Both the position numbers and the translations under genes were made by a program. Below the pieces are notes generated by a model. It was not told where the DNA came from and ran no database searches. It worked only from the letters and a program-made list of their open reading frames with translations. From JAXGYX01 sp040772065 (GTDB lineage: Bacteria > Bacillota > Clostridia > Saccharofermentanales > Fastidiosipilaceae), in the NCBI GenBank assembly GCA_040772065.1, contig JAXGYX010000001.1, positions 310,001 to 374,000 on the forward strand: a stretch of DNA of 64,000 bases, read 5' to 3'. Below, piece by piece: positions 35,718 through 44,171 of the stretch. Position 1 is the first letter of the stretch, and the number at the start of each line of letters is the position of its first letter.

Positions 35718-36656
35718 ATGGCACTTTTTAGCAAACGACGCAGCGACGGCGAGTTGGTTCGTGACGCCGATCCGATGGGCAGGTTGATGCCCTATATTAT
35801 GAAACGCAGAAATGAGTCGGCTGTCTATTATCGCATCATGATTGACACGGCGCCGGCTCAAGAGTTCATTCGGGAAAACCGTCGCGCGGGAAAGCGGATT
35901 ACCATGATGAACGTGATGGTAGCGGCTTTGTTGCAGGCGATCTATCGGCGACCGCGAAGCAATCGATTTGTGGTCGGCAGAAGGCTGTATCAGCGCCACA
36001 GCTTCGATGTCAGTTATGTCGTCAAGGAGTCGCTGGATGATGACGCGCCCGAAGTGGTCGCTCAGGTGAATTTTGACAAAAATGAAAACATCTATGACGT
36101 GGCCGAGAAAATGACCACTCATATCAGCGCGGTGCAGACCGGCGCGGACAAGGGCGATGACAAGTTGTTTTCCTTCTTTGGCCGGACGCCCCGCTGGTTT
36201 TTGCGCTCCGTGATCAATTTGTTGAGTTTCATGGATTTTCACAATATTTTGCCGAATGTGCTGCGCAAGGTCATACCGTTCTATTCGTCCGCGTTCATCT
36301 CACATTTAGGCAGCATCGGAGCGGACGCCCCCTATCATCATTTGTATGAATTTGGTACAACCTCCATTTTCCTCACGATCGGACGCGCCTACGACAAACC
36401 AGCCAAGGCGAGTGATGGCAGTCTGGAGTGGAAGCGCATGATGGACATCGCGGTCACAATTGATGAACGGATCTGCGATGGCTATTATCTGATCAAGACG
36501 TTGAAAACAATGGAAAGCTATATTAGGGATCCTTGGAAGTTGATTGAGCCGGTGACACATTCCGACGATGAGGAAGAGGCGAAGGGCCGGCGATTTTTTT
36601 CAAAAAAAAGAAAACAGACGGCGGACGACGCCGCTTGGCAGGAATTTATCATATAA
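35718..36656 (+). CDS. E2 acyltransferase-fold protein without lipoyl domain or catalytic His
   Basis: The protein resembles the catalytic domain of 2-oxoacid dehydrogenase E2 subunits (CAT-like fold). Landmarks are VMVAALLQAIYRRP, VSYVVKES, and AFISHLGSIGADAPYHHLYEFG. The usual DHRxxDG motif reads DERICDGYY, so the catalytic His is replaced by Glu, and no lipoyl or E1/E3-binding domain is present. Classical acyltransfer is therefore unlikely by the known mechanism. The C-terminus is acidic and then basic. GAGGAAG precedes the ATG. Function is unknown. Confidence 0.75.
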   Translation: MALFSKRRSDGELVRDADPMGRLMPYIMKRRNESAVYYRIMIDTAPAQEFIRENRRAGKRITMMNVMVAALLQAIYRRPRSNRFVVGRRLYQRHSFDVSYVVKESLDDDAPEVVAQVNFDKNENIYDVAEKMTTHISAVQTGADKGDDKLFSFFGRTPRWFLRSVINLLSFMDFHNILPNVLRKVIPFYSSAFISHLGSIGADAPYHHLYEFGTTSIFLTIGRAYDKPAKASDGSLEWKRMMDIAVTIDERICDGYYLIKTLKTMESYIRDPWKLIEPVTHSDDEEEAKGRRFFSKKRKQTADDAAWQEFII

Positions 36657-36662
36657 GGTTAC

Positions 36663-36722
36663 AATATGAGGTCACAATCCCCAATATGAGGTCACAATCC
36701 CTAATATGAGGTCACAATCCCC
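36663..36722 (+). repeat. Three tandem copies of a 20-base unit
   Basis: AATATGAGGTCACAATCCCC is repeated three times end to end with one C/T difference, immediately after the E2-fold gene stop and before its terminator. There is no spacer between the units, so it is not a CRISPR array. Confidence 0.95.
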
Positions 36723-36731
36723 AAAAAAAAC

Positions 36732-36757
36732 AACCCGGCGGGGGGACGCCGGGTTCA
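36732..36757 (+). terminator. Intrinsic terminator after the E2-fold gene
   Basis: AACCCGGCG and CGCCGGGTT form a perfect 9-bp stem with a 6-base loop; the following bases are T-poor, but upstream A8 makes it a good minus-strand terminator too. Confidence 0.75.
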
Positions 36758-36881
36758 TAAAAAGGAGGGGGGTGTGAAATCAATCGTCTCAGCAATCTGA
36801 GACACTTATATGATATTCATAGAATGTAGCAAAAATGCACCAAAACTGTTAACAGATCATGAACTATTCTGGATAAAGGTG

Positions 36882-37148
36882 ATGAACTTGTTGATTGAGA
36901 TGACTTTGTACGTGGAAAATCGCATTGTCGGACAGATGACCCGCGCGCCGCGGGACACTTCACGCGGTTTTAGCAAGCAACTGGAAGAATGTCTGATTTC
37001 CCTTTGCCGGGAGCTCGGCGCGCCAATTCCACTTTGGCTCAGCAAGAACACCAAAGAATTCGCCTCGTTTCATCAGACCCTGTTTACGCGGGAACAATTT
37101 GACGAGCAGGTTTTGTTTGATCGCATGATGTTGCGGATGCTTTCCTGA
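36882..37148 (+). CDS. Hypothetical protein upstream of mazG
   Basis: I do not recognise this small protein (88 residues from ATG 36882; a longer frame begins at 36810). It is probably cytosolic: no signal peptide or membrane segment is seen. Two helical, charged stretches occur (VENRIVGQMTRAPR and KQLEECLISLCRELG), and it ends FDRMMLRMLS. AAAGG precedes the chosen ATG. It is 13 bases ahead of mazG and very likely in the same transcript. Confidence 0.6.
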   Translation: MNLLIEMTLYVENRIVGQMTRAPRDTSRGFSKQLEECLISLCRELGAPIPLWLSKNTKEFASFHQTLFTREQFDEQVLFDRMMLRMLS

Positions 37149-37161
37149 AAGGGGAGAGGTT

Positions 37162-37947
37162 TTGGAATCTTTTAAACTATCGGATGACCGCTATACATTG
37201 CCCGACCTGGTCAATATCATGAAATACCTGATCAGTGACGATGGCTGCCCGTGGGACCGTGAACAAGATCACCACACGCTGAGGCGCTATTTGATCGAGG
37301 AGAGCTGGGAAGCGGTCGAGGCGATCGAAAATCAAAATGATCAAAATCTATGTGAGGAACTGGGCGATGTGCTGCTGCAGATCGCCTTTCACGTCGCTTT
37401 GGCGGAACAAAGTGGAACATTTGATCTACAGGACGTGGTCAACGGGATTTGCCACAAGATGATCCGCCGTCACACCCATGTTTTTGGCGAGGAGACCGCG
37501 GACACCGTGGACGAGGTGGGGGAGCTATGGAGGCGCAACAAGGCGAAGGAAAACCGGCGGGAGATTGTCCGTTCGCTGGAGGATGACGTCCCGCGTCATG
37601 TGCCGCAGACCATGCGCACCGCCAAGCTGTTGAAACGGGCCGCCGCCCAAGGGTTTGAATGGCCGGACAGGGCGGAGGCCATCGCCAAGGTGGTCGAAGA
37701 GTCGTGCGAGTGCCAAGCCGCCAAGACGCAGGCCGAGCGTGAGGAGGAAGTGGGCGATTTATTGTTCGCCGCGGTGGGCGTCGCGCATATGATGGATGTC
37801 GACCCGGAACTGGCACTTGGCGGTGCGAATTCCAAGTTCACAGAACGGTTTGACCGGATGAAGGCTATAATGGGAAATGATCAGGAAACGAAAGGACTGT
37901 CGCCGGATGACTGGCGCGACCTTTGGAATCAAGCAAAGAAAGAATAA
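37162..37947 (+). CDS. mazG: Nucleoside triphosphate pyrophosphohydrolase MazG
   Basis: MazG hydrolyses NTPs and dNTPs to monophosphates, cleaning the nucleotide pool. Two MazG domains are visible. The first shows CPWDREQDHHTLRRYLIEES and EELGDVLLQIAFH, with the metal-binding EExxE/ExxD pattern; the second shows KVVEESCE and EEEVGDLLFAAVGVAHMM. The start is TTG at 37162 after GGGGAGAGG. As in Bacillus, it is followed by the S4-domain protein RqcP and DivIC. Confidence 0.93.
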   Translation: MESFKLSDDRYTLPDLVNIMKYLISDDGCPWDREQDHHTLRRYLIEESWEAVEAIENQNDQNLCEELGDVLLQIAFHVALAEQSGTFDLQDVVNGICHKMIRRHTHVFGEETADTVDEVGELWRRNKAKENRREIVRSLEDDVPRHVPQTMRTAKLLKRAAAQGFEWPDRAEAIAKVVEESCECQAAKTQAEREEEVGDLLFAAVGVAHMMDVDPELALGGANSKFTERFDRMKAIMGNDQETKGLSPDDWRDLWNQAKKE

Positions 37948-37955
37948 CGAACCAA

Positions 37956-38195
37956 ATGAGACTGGATAAGTATTTAAAAGTTTCCCGGCTGATCAAACGT
38001 CGCACGGTGGCGAATGAGATGTGCGCCGCCGGACGTGTGACGGTGAATGACAAGGTAGCCAAGCCGGGAACGGCGCTCAAGGAAGGCGATGTGTTGGCAA
38101 TCAGCTTTGGCGGTGGACCCGTGCGCGTGCGTGTCGTGAGACTCGCGGCCAACGCGCGTAAAGAGGAGGCAGCTGAGCTGTACGAGCCGCTCTGA
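37956..38195 (+). CDS. rqcP: S4-domain RNA-binding protein RqcP (YabO/Hsp15-type)
   Basis: RqcP acts in ribosome-associated quality control, helping RqcH add alanine tails to stalled peptides on the 50S subunit. The 79-residue protein is a single S4 domain: MRLDKYLKVSRLIKRRTVAN, then AGRVTVNDKVAKPGTALKEG. The ATG at 37956 is the standard family start. It lies 8 bases after mazG and 16 bases before divIC, the conserved Bacillota order. Confidence 0.9.
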   Translation: MRLDKYLKVSRLIKRRTVANEMCAAGRVTVNDKVAKPGTALKEGDVLAISFGGGPVRVRVVRLAANARKEEAAELYEPL

Positions 38196-38211
38196 GGAAG
38201 ATGGAGAATGG

Positions 38212-38784
38212 ATGAGTCAGATAAATCGAGGGCGCGGACAATTGAAAAAAAACGAGCGATCGACCACGACACGTGCCGATTCCTACAAACGCATTGGTTC
38301 CGCCAAGCGTGCCGGTTCCACCAAGCGGGTTGATTCCGCCAAGCGGGTCGACTCAGCTAAACGGGTCGACTCAGCAGCTAAACGGGTCAACCGCCACGTG
38401 AGCTTCATGCGCGCGTTTGCGGTACTGATGCTTCTTCTGATGTTGATCACCGGCGTCATCGTCTATTATTACCATAACCAATATTATTGGCGCACCCAGC
38501 TTATGGTGACGGAGCTGGAAGCTGAATATCAGGAATTGTTGGAAAAAAATGAAAAACTGAACAATCAACTCGCCATGGTGCGCACCGATTCCGATTCGAG
38601 TGGCGCCGAGCCCACCCACGCGGCGAATGAGGACGCGCCGGGTGTGTCGATCTCACTCGGACTCGAGGACAGCGGCCTGGTGGACGAGGAGATTCGGGCG
38701 ATGTACATTGAAGAGATCGCGCGTGAACAACTCGGCATGGTCAAACCGGGCGAGGTGTTGTTTGAAGAGGCGAATCGGCGTTGA
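38212..38784 (+). CDS. divIC: Septum formation initiator DivIC/FtsL-like protein
   Basis: DivIC is a bitopic membrane protein of the divisome that pairs with FtsL and FtsB-like partners. The N-terminal 60 residues are basic and hold SAKRVD-type tandem repeats. One membrane segment follows (FAVLMLLLMLITGVIVYYYH), then a coiled coil (ELEAEYQELLEKNEKLNNQ). The C-terminal EEIAREQLGMVKPGEVLF is the DivIC signature. The 190-residue length exceeds the usual ~120, because of the repeats and a Ser/Asp-rich linker. The sporulation genes yabP and yabQ, which separate rqcP and divIC in Bacillus, are absent. Confidence 0.88.
   Translation: MSQINRGRGQLKKNERSTTTRADSYKRIGSAKRAGSTKRVDSAKRVDSAKRVDSAAKRVNRHVSFMRAFAVLMLLLMLITGVIVYYYHNQYYWRTQLMVTELEAEYQELLEKNEKLNNQLAMVRTDSDSSGAEPTHAANEDAPGVSISLGLEDSGLVDEEIRAMYIEEIAREQLGMVKPGEVLFEEANRR
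38296..38388 (+). repeat. Five 18-base in-frame tandem repeats within divIC
   Basis: Units of 18 bases (last one 21) encode GSAKRA, GSTKRV, DSAKRV, DSAKRV and DSAAKRV in the basic cytoplasmic tail. They match each other at most positions and probably arose by replication slippage. Confidence 0.88.
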
Positions 38785-38940
38785 ACCCCGGTCCGAGACA
38801 TGTCGGAAGACTCCGATTTGGACACTTTTCGTGTAAATATGCGAATGTTTGAATGTTTGTTTGAAATGTTACGTAATTTCACAGTCAACATGTTATAATG
38901 ACTGTATTGTTGAAAAATAAAAATGCGAATCGACCGTTCA

Positions 38941-38964
38941 GATTTTACCGCCAACATGGTAAAA
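38941..38964 (+). promoter_or_regulatory. Inverted repeat upstream of thioredoxin, possible operator or hairpin
   Basis: ATTTTACC and GGTAAAAT are perfect 8-base arms around GCCAACAT. A TATAAT lies about 45 bases upstream (38894-38899) without a clear -35. It could be an operator, but function is inferred from symmetry only. Confidence 0.35.
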
Positions 38965-39043
38965 TTGACGTAGCTTGATGGGTACGACCGTGCGTCGTCC
39001 CGATATGGTTCGCCGCGCATGGCGCATGATTTGGAGGTTTGAA

Positions 39044-39358
39044 ATGAGTGTAATTGAAGTAACTGACGCGACGTTTGATTCGGAAGTGCTGAAGTCCGAC
39101 CTTCCGGTTCTGGTGGATTTTTGGGCGGCTTGGTGTGGCCCCTGCAAGATGATGGCTCCGGTCCTTGACCAGGTGGCGGCCGAGGTCGCGGGCAAGGCGA
39201 AGGTTTGTAAGGTCAATGTGGATGAGAATCCGCAGTCTTCCGCGCAATACAAGATTCAAAGCATTCCGACCATGATGCTCTTTAAAGATGGCCGCGTGGA
39301 GGCCACGACCGTAGGTGCGCGTCCGAAGCAGGAACTGATGCAGCTGCTGGGACTCTAA
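39044..39358 (+). CDS. trxA: Thioredoxin
   Basis: A standard 104-residue cytosolic thioredoxin that reduces protein disulfides. The active site is WAAWCGPCKMM, and the cis-Pro is in IQSIPTMMLFKDG. The ATG at 39044 has GGAGG 6 nt upstream; an in-frame upstream extension is not conserved. It stands alone, ahead of a long hairpin and glnN. Confidence 0.97.
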   Translation: MSVIEVTDATFDSEVLKSDLPVLVDFWAAWCGPCKMMAPVLDQVAAEVAGKAKVCKVNVDENPQSSAQYKIQSIPTMMLFKDGRVEATTVGARPKQELMQLLGL

Positions 39359-39398
39359 GTCACGACGCGAAGTCAAAGCGAACAATACAATGAATATC

Positions 39399-39489
39399 AC
39401 CTCCGGGTGCCGGCCTGATACCCTGGCGCGCCTCCCCACTTGATGGCGGAGCGATCCACGTGTGTCGTCCGGCGCCCGGAGGTTTTTTT
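39399..39489 (+). terminator. Long structured hairpin with T-tract between trxA and glnN
   Basis: A 15-bp GC-rich stem (39399-39413 with 39469-39483; one G-U pair) encloses 55 bases that can form a smaller stem (CTCC with GGAG), and is followed by seven T's. It can act as the trxA terminator. The large closed insert is unusual for a terminator and could be a structured RNA or attenuator. Confidence 0.75.
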
Positions 39490-39500
39490 GCGCTGATTTT

Positions 39501-39509
39501 TGTTATAAT
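39501..39509 (+). promoter_or_regulatory. Extended -10 promoter candidate for glnN
   Basis: TGTTATAAT at 39501-39509 is a good extended -10, 82 bases before the glnN start and just downstream of the hairpin. No good -35 is present. Confidence 0.45.
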
Positions 39510-39590
39510 TCATACGATTGCGCTCATCAGCAACGATCTTGCGCGACTGAACCGACCATTAAACGTGAAAGAGACGAGGCAGAACACACG

Positions 39591-41726
39591 ATGAATGAAA
39601 GAACGGATATTAATCGGGATAAATACGACCTTTCAGCCGCACACACCGATCCCACTGATTTTTTCGGCGATCGGGTGTTCAATGATTGTGTGATGCGCAC
39701 CCGCCTATCTGACGCGACCTACCACTCGCTAAAAGAGACGATCGACGCCGGCGAACCGCTGGACTCATCGATCGCGGGAGAGGTCGCCGCCGCCATGAAA
39801 CAATGGGCGGTCGAGAAAGGCGCCACCCATTACACGCACTGGTTCATGCCGATGACCGGCACGACGGGTGAAAAACATGACTCTTTCATCGAGCCGACCG
39901 GTGACGGAAAGGTGATCCTTGAATTTTCAGGCAACGCACTGATCAAAGGCGAGCCCGACGCCTCCTCATTCCCGTCCGGCGGACTGCGAGAGACGGCCGC
40001 AGCCCGTGGCTACACCGCCTGGGACTGCACCTCGCCGGCCTTTGTCAAAGAGGGGACATTGTTCATCCCGACCGCCTTCTTCTCGTACACGGGAGAAGTA
40101 CTGGATAAAAAAGCGCCGCTGCTGCGCTCGGTCGAGGCGCTGAATCGCCAGGGCATGCGGATCTTACGCATCTTGGGCAACAAGACCGCCCGCAAGATCG
40201 TGCCGACAATCGGCCCCGAACAAGAATATTTTCTGATCGACAAGGAGCATTACAAGGCGCGTCCGGATCTGCGTTATACCGGTCGCACTTTGTTTGGCGC
40301 CCGCCCACCCAAAGGCCAGGAGCTTTCTGACCATTATTATGGCGCGCTGTCCGACCGCATATCCGCCTACATGAGAGATTTGGATCGCGAGCTGTGGCTG
40401 CTGGGCATCTCGGCGAAAACAAAACACAATGAAGTCGCGCCGGGCCAGCACGAGCTGGCGGTGGTGTTTGATCCTTCGGCGGTCGCGTCCGATCGCAACC
40501 TGCTGACCATGGAGATGATGAAGAAGATCGCGTTGCGTCACGGGCTGGTCTGCCTGTTGCACGAAAAACCCTTCGCCGGGCTTTCCGGCAGCGGCAAACA
40601 TGTCAACTGGTCGCTGGCGACCGACGACGGCGTGAATCTACTCGATCCGGGTCCCAGTCCGTCGGAAAACCATGTTTTCCTATTGTTCTTTGGAGCGGTG
40701 ATCGCGGCGCTGGATACCTACTCCGACCTGCTGCTGGCCTCGGTTTCGACCGCGGCCAACGAGCATCGTCTGGGTTCTCACGAAGCGCCGCCGGCGATCC
40801 TCTCGATTTCGATCGGCGAGGAACTTGAGGATTTGATCGAGGCGATTGAGAAAGACAAGCCACTGCGCAGCCGCGGCACCGCCTCGACTAATTTGGGCGT
40901 GGCCTCCATGTCGCTGTGCACGGTGGACACCACCGATCGCAACCGCACCTCGCCGTTCGCTTTTACGGGCAATCGCTTCGAATTTCGCATGCCGGGATCT
41001 TCGCTGAACATCTCGGGACCTTGCTTTATTTTGAACGCGATCGTGGCGCAGGCCTTGGGAGAGATCGCCGATGAGCTTGCGGAGTCGGAGGATGTGCCCG
41101 CCCACGCCCTGAGTATTTTCAAAAGTATCATGATGCGACACAAGAGAATTATCTATAACGGCGACAATTACGCGGTCTCCTGGTCGGAAGAAGCGTCCAG
41201 GCGCGGATTGAAACGCCTGGATAATGCGGTGGAGGCGATCCATAACTTCATCGATGAGCTGAACATCAATGTGCTGGCCGCGCAAAACGTGCTGACGCCG
41301 GCCGAGACGATCTCCCGGCACGACATGTTGCTGGATAATTATTCGCAGGTCATCGCAATCGAGGCGCGCACCAGCCTCTCGATGGTTCGCCGGGATATCC
41401 TGCCCGCCTGCCTGGCCGCCTTGTCCGAGCTGTCGCGGACTTATTTGAATCTGGAGAGCGCCGGATTGAAGGCGGATTATCTTAGCGACATGATCGAAGA
41501 GTTGAACGGCTTAACCGCGGATATGAAGAGACAGCTGGAGGTGTTGGAAGACACGTTGCTGGAAGCCGAAGCCAAACCGTGCGGCCTGACTCAGGCGGTC
41601 GCGTTCAGCACCGATGTCAGAAATGAGCGGGCCAAGCTGCGCGTGATCGTGGACGCCGCCGAACAGATCGTGGCGCGCGATTTGTGGCCATACCCCAGTT
41701 ACGGCGACATGTTGTACACTGTGTAG
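39591..41726 (+). CDS. glnN: Glutamine synthetase type III
   Basis: GSIII makes glutamine from glutamate, ammonia and ATP. The 711-residue length fits type III. Landmarks are THYTHWFMPMTGTTGEKHD, FPSGGLRETAAARGYTAWD and the nucleotide-binding loop CLLHEKPFAGLSGSGKHVNW. AANEHRLGSHEAPPAI and RTSPFAFTGNRFEFRMPGS complete the active site. The ATG at 39591 gives the usual N-terminus, with GAGGC about 10 nt upstream; longer frames overlap the hairpin. Nitrogen control by the leader is possible but not shown. Confidence 0.95.
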   Translation: MNERTDINRDKYDLSAAHTDPTDFFGDRVFNDCVMRTRLSDATYHSLKETIDAGEPLDSSIAGEVAAAMKQWAVEKGATHYTHWFMPMTGTTGEKHDSFIEPTGDGKVILEFSGNALIKGEPDASSFPSGGLRETAAARGYTAWDCTSPAFVKEGTLFIPTAFFSYTGEVLDKKAPLLRSVEALNRQGMRILRILGNKTARKIVPTIGPEQEYFLIDKEHYKARPDLRYTGRTLFGARPPKGQELSDHYYGALSDRISAYMRDLDRELWLLGISAKTKHNEVAPGQHELAVVFDPSAVASDRNLLTMEMMKKIALRHGLVCLLHEKPFAGLSGSGKHVNWSLATDDGVNLLDPGPSPSENHVFLLFFGAVIAALDTYSDLLLASVSTAANEHRLGSHEAPPAILSISIGEELEDLIEAIEKDKPLRSRGTASTNLGVASMSLCTVDTTDRNRTSPFAFTGNRFEFRMPGSSLNISGPCFILNAIVAQALGEIADELAESEDVPAHALSIFKSIMMRHKRIIYNGDNYAVSWSEEASRRGLKRLDNAVEAIHNFIDELNINVLAAQNVLTPAETISRHDMLLDNYSQVIAIEARTSLSMVRRDILPACLAALSELSRTYLNLESAGLKADYLSDMIEELNGLTADMKRQLEVLEDTLLEAEAKPCGLTQAVAFSTDVRNERAKLRVIVDAAEQIVARDLWPYPSYGDMLYTV

Positions 41727-41755
41727 GAAGAGTGCGCCGACCCGGTAGAGAGTTC

Positions 41756-43237
41756 ATGAATCAAAAACAATCTCAGCGGCACGACCCGCCCATCAATCCT
41801 TGGAATCGAGAACTCCGGCTGTCCCCGGAATTTTTTGATGAGCGCGCGATGGCGGTGCTGAAGACTTTGGAAGAAGCCGGCTTTGAGGCGTGGCTGGTCG
41901 GTGGATCGGTGCGCGACAACATATTAGGTCGCCCGCTGAATGACTATGACGTGACCACCGACGCCAAACCGCGCGAGATCATTGCTCTGTTTGGTAACGC
42001 GCGCAGCATCCCGACCGGATTGAAACATGGCACCGTCACGGTTTTGAGCGGCGGATTGCCGGTGGAAGTAACCACCTTTCGTCAAGATTGTGAGTACGCC
42101 GACCACCGCCGCCCGAAGAAAGTTTTGTTTTCCAATTGCTTGCAGGACGATGTCGCACGCCGCGATTTCACCATCAATGCGATTGCCTGGTCTCCGTTCA
42201 ACGGCCTGTTTGACCCGTTTGATGGAGTGAGGGACATTGAGGAGAGCGTGGTGCGCGCGGTGGGGATCCCCGGCCAACGCTTCAATGAGGACGCGTTGCG
42301 CATTTTGCGCGCCATGAGAATCAGTTCGGAATTAAGATTCACCATCGATCCTGCCACCCGCGAGGCGATGCTTGCCAACGTCGGCCTGCTGCGTTTTATT
42401 TCCATCGAGCGCGTGACTCAGGAAGTCTCACGCATCATTCTGGCCAACCCCGGCGCGGTATGGGCGGATTTTCAACCGATCTGGCAGGCGATTTTCCCTC
42501 TTTTGGCCGAGAGCCCTTCCGAGATCCGCGCAAAGATTTCGTGGAATATATTCAACATGCTGTCTCCGCTCGAAAGTGTGCGCTTCCCCGCATTTTTTCT
42601 GCTGCTCTCACAATTCGCCCAACCCACTGAGGAGGCTCATTTCATTCCGTCCGGTCCGATGAGCGGCATCATGGAAAGCGACGATGACAGCATCGCGGAA
42701 TTGCTCAATTGTCTGAGACTGTCCAACGACAGCTACAATCATATTCTCCGGACCGCCGGCGCGCTGCGAGACATCCTTCGCCTGCTGTTCGACTACCGCC
42801 CCCCTCATGTGAAACACCTGCGCAAACCGGTGTCCCTGCGCATGGATCCCGGCGATTATTCCGGTAAAATTCCGGAACGGACCGAGGAGCTGACCAAGCG
42901 GGGGACCCGTTACGCCCTGCGGCGCGCCATGCGTGAGCACGGAGCGGATTCCTGTCGTGCCGCGGTCGATATTTTACAGGTGGCGCTGCGCTTCGGCTAC
43001 GAACAACAACTTTCAGACCTGCTTCGCGCGGTCAATCAGGTGAAATATTCAGAGGTGCCTCACACAATCGGCGGCCTGCGCATCGATGGAACCGCCATCA
43101 TGCGCTACGGTGTGCGCCCCGGCGAACAGATCGGCGAAATATTGCGCACCCTGATTGAGGAAGTCATGGCGGAAAACATAGAAAATGATCGGGAATCTTT
43201 GCTGCGGGCGGTGCGCGACATCCTGCGATATGGTTAA
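41756..43237 (+). CDS. cca: CCA-adding tRNA nucleotidyltransferase / PcnB family
   Basis: The enzyme adds or repairs the 3' CCA of tRNAs. The N-terminal catalytic domain has AWLVGGSVRDNILGR and NDYDVTTDA with the two metal-binding Asps. RRDFTINAIAW, and RFNEDALRILRAMR in the neck, follow. The C-terminal part (about residue 190 on) is the helical tRNA-binding region. The ATG at 41756 follows the GTAGAGAG stretch. It is 29 bases after glnN and likely co-transcribed. Confidence 0.93.
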   Translation: MNQKQSQRHDPPINPWNRELRLSPEFFDERAMAVLKTLEEAGFEAWLVGGSVRDNILGRPLNDYDVTTDAKPREIIALFGNARSIPTGLKHGTVTVLSGGLPVEVTTFRQDCEYADHRRPKKVLFSNCLQDDVARRDFTINAIAWSPFNGLFDPFDGVRDIEESVVRAVGIPGQRFNEDALRILRAMRISSELRFTIDPATREAMLANVGLLRFISIERVTQEVSRIILANPGAVWADFQPIWQAIFPLLAESPSEIRAKISWNIFNMLSPLESVRFPAFFLLLSQFAQPTEEAHFIPSGPMSGIMESDDDSIAELLNCLRLSNDSYNHILRTAGALRDILRLLFDYRPPHVKHLRKPVSLRMDPGDYSGKIPERTEELTKRGTRYALRRAMREHGADSCRAAVDILQVALRFGYEQQLSDLLRAVNQVKYSEVPHTIGGLRIDGTAIMRYGVRPGEQIGEILRTLIEEVMAENIENDRESLLRAVRDILRYG

Positions 43238-43364
43238 ATGATCTTGCGCCGTCGATCCGCCGTGTGGTGCGAATATAGTACGGTGGAAGATGGACTCAAT
43301 TGTTAGGGAAATAAGACGAAGCAACCGCGCGATCAAAATGATCTGCGGACGAAAGGTGGCGGTA

Positions 43365-44123
43365 ATGAAATTATGTCGATTTGAACATAAGGGGAGAATC
43401 GAGTGGGGAAAGGTCGAGAATGAACGGGTCGCTGTCTTGAAATCTGATCCGTTCGCGGCGGAGATTCAATTTTTCGAGAGCGGCTTTCGGTTGGACGAGA
43501 TTCGTCTGTTGGCGCCCTGCGAGCCGACCAAGGTGGTCTGCGTCGGTGTGAACTATTTGGAGCATGCCGCCGAGTTGGATTCCAATGTCAATCCCGAGCC
43601 GATTATTTTTTTGAAACCGGTGTCCGCGCTGATCGGACCGGAAGACACGATTGAGCTGCCTAAGATGTCCGAAAATGTGCACTACGAGGGCGAGCTGGCG
43701 GTGGTGATCGGTCGGCGCTGCAAGGATGTGACGGCGGCCGAGGCGGTGACTTGTATTTTGGGCTACACCTGCGCCAACGACGTGACCGCCAGGGATTTGC
43801 AAAGAGTGGACGGCCAGTGGACGAGGGCGAAAGGCTTTGACACGTTCTTGCCGGTCGGGCCGTTTTTGGAAACCAAACCCGAACTCGAGCGTGGATTGTC
43901 GATCAAAACTGAGGTCAATGGAGAAGTGAGGCAGGATGGAGACACCAAAGACATGCGCCACTCTCCGGCAGAACTCGTTTCTTTTATCAGCCGGATCATG
44001 ACTTTGATGCCGGGGGATTTGATCCTGACCGGCACGCCGGAAGGTGTGGGTCCGATCATATCGGAAGATATAGTTACCGTCACGATCGAGGAAATTGGCG
44101 CGCTGCGTAATTTCGTGAAGTGA
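43365..44123 (+). CDS. Fumarylacetoacetate hydrolase-family protein
   Basis: FAH-family enzymes cleave or decarboxylate beta-diketo acids, or act as oxaloacetate tautomerase/decarboxylase. The conserved core is present: VVCVGVNYLEHAAEL, FLKPVSALIGPEDTIELP, the metal-binding EGELAVVIGRRC, then ANDVTARDLQ and GTPEGVGPI. At 252 residues it has the typical short form. GAAAGGTGG precedes the ATG at 43365. It sits between cca and uppP without a clear pathway link, so the substrate remains open. Confidence 0.92.
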   Translation: MKLCRFEHKGRIEWGKVENERVAVLKSDPFAAEIQFFESGFRLDEIRLLAPCEPTKVVCVGVNYLEHAAELDSNVNPEPIIFLKPVSALIGPEDTIELPKMSENVHYEGELAVVIGRRCKDVTAAEAVTCILGYTCANDVTARDLQRVDGQWTRAKGFDTFLPVGPFLETKPELERGLSIKTEVNGEVRQDGDTKDMRHSPAELVSFISRIMTLMPGDLILTGTPEGVGPIISEDIVTVTIEEIGALRNFVK

Positions 44124-44171
44124 TCAGCCGCGCGATCGAAACGTGAAATGAATGGATACGAAAGGATTGAT

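Noticed and set aside
36663..36722. Three 20-base repeats as a CRISPR array
   Set aside because: The units are directly adjacent without spacers, and no cas genes are near.
40164..41321. Long open frames antisense to glnN
   Set aside because: They run opposite a well-conserved gene with clear motifs; no ribosome sites or family resemblance. High-GC codon patterns produce such frames.
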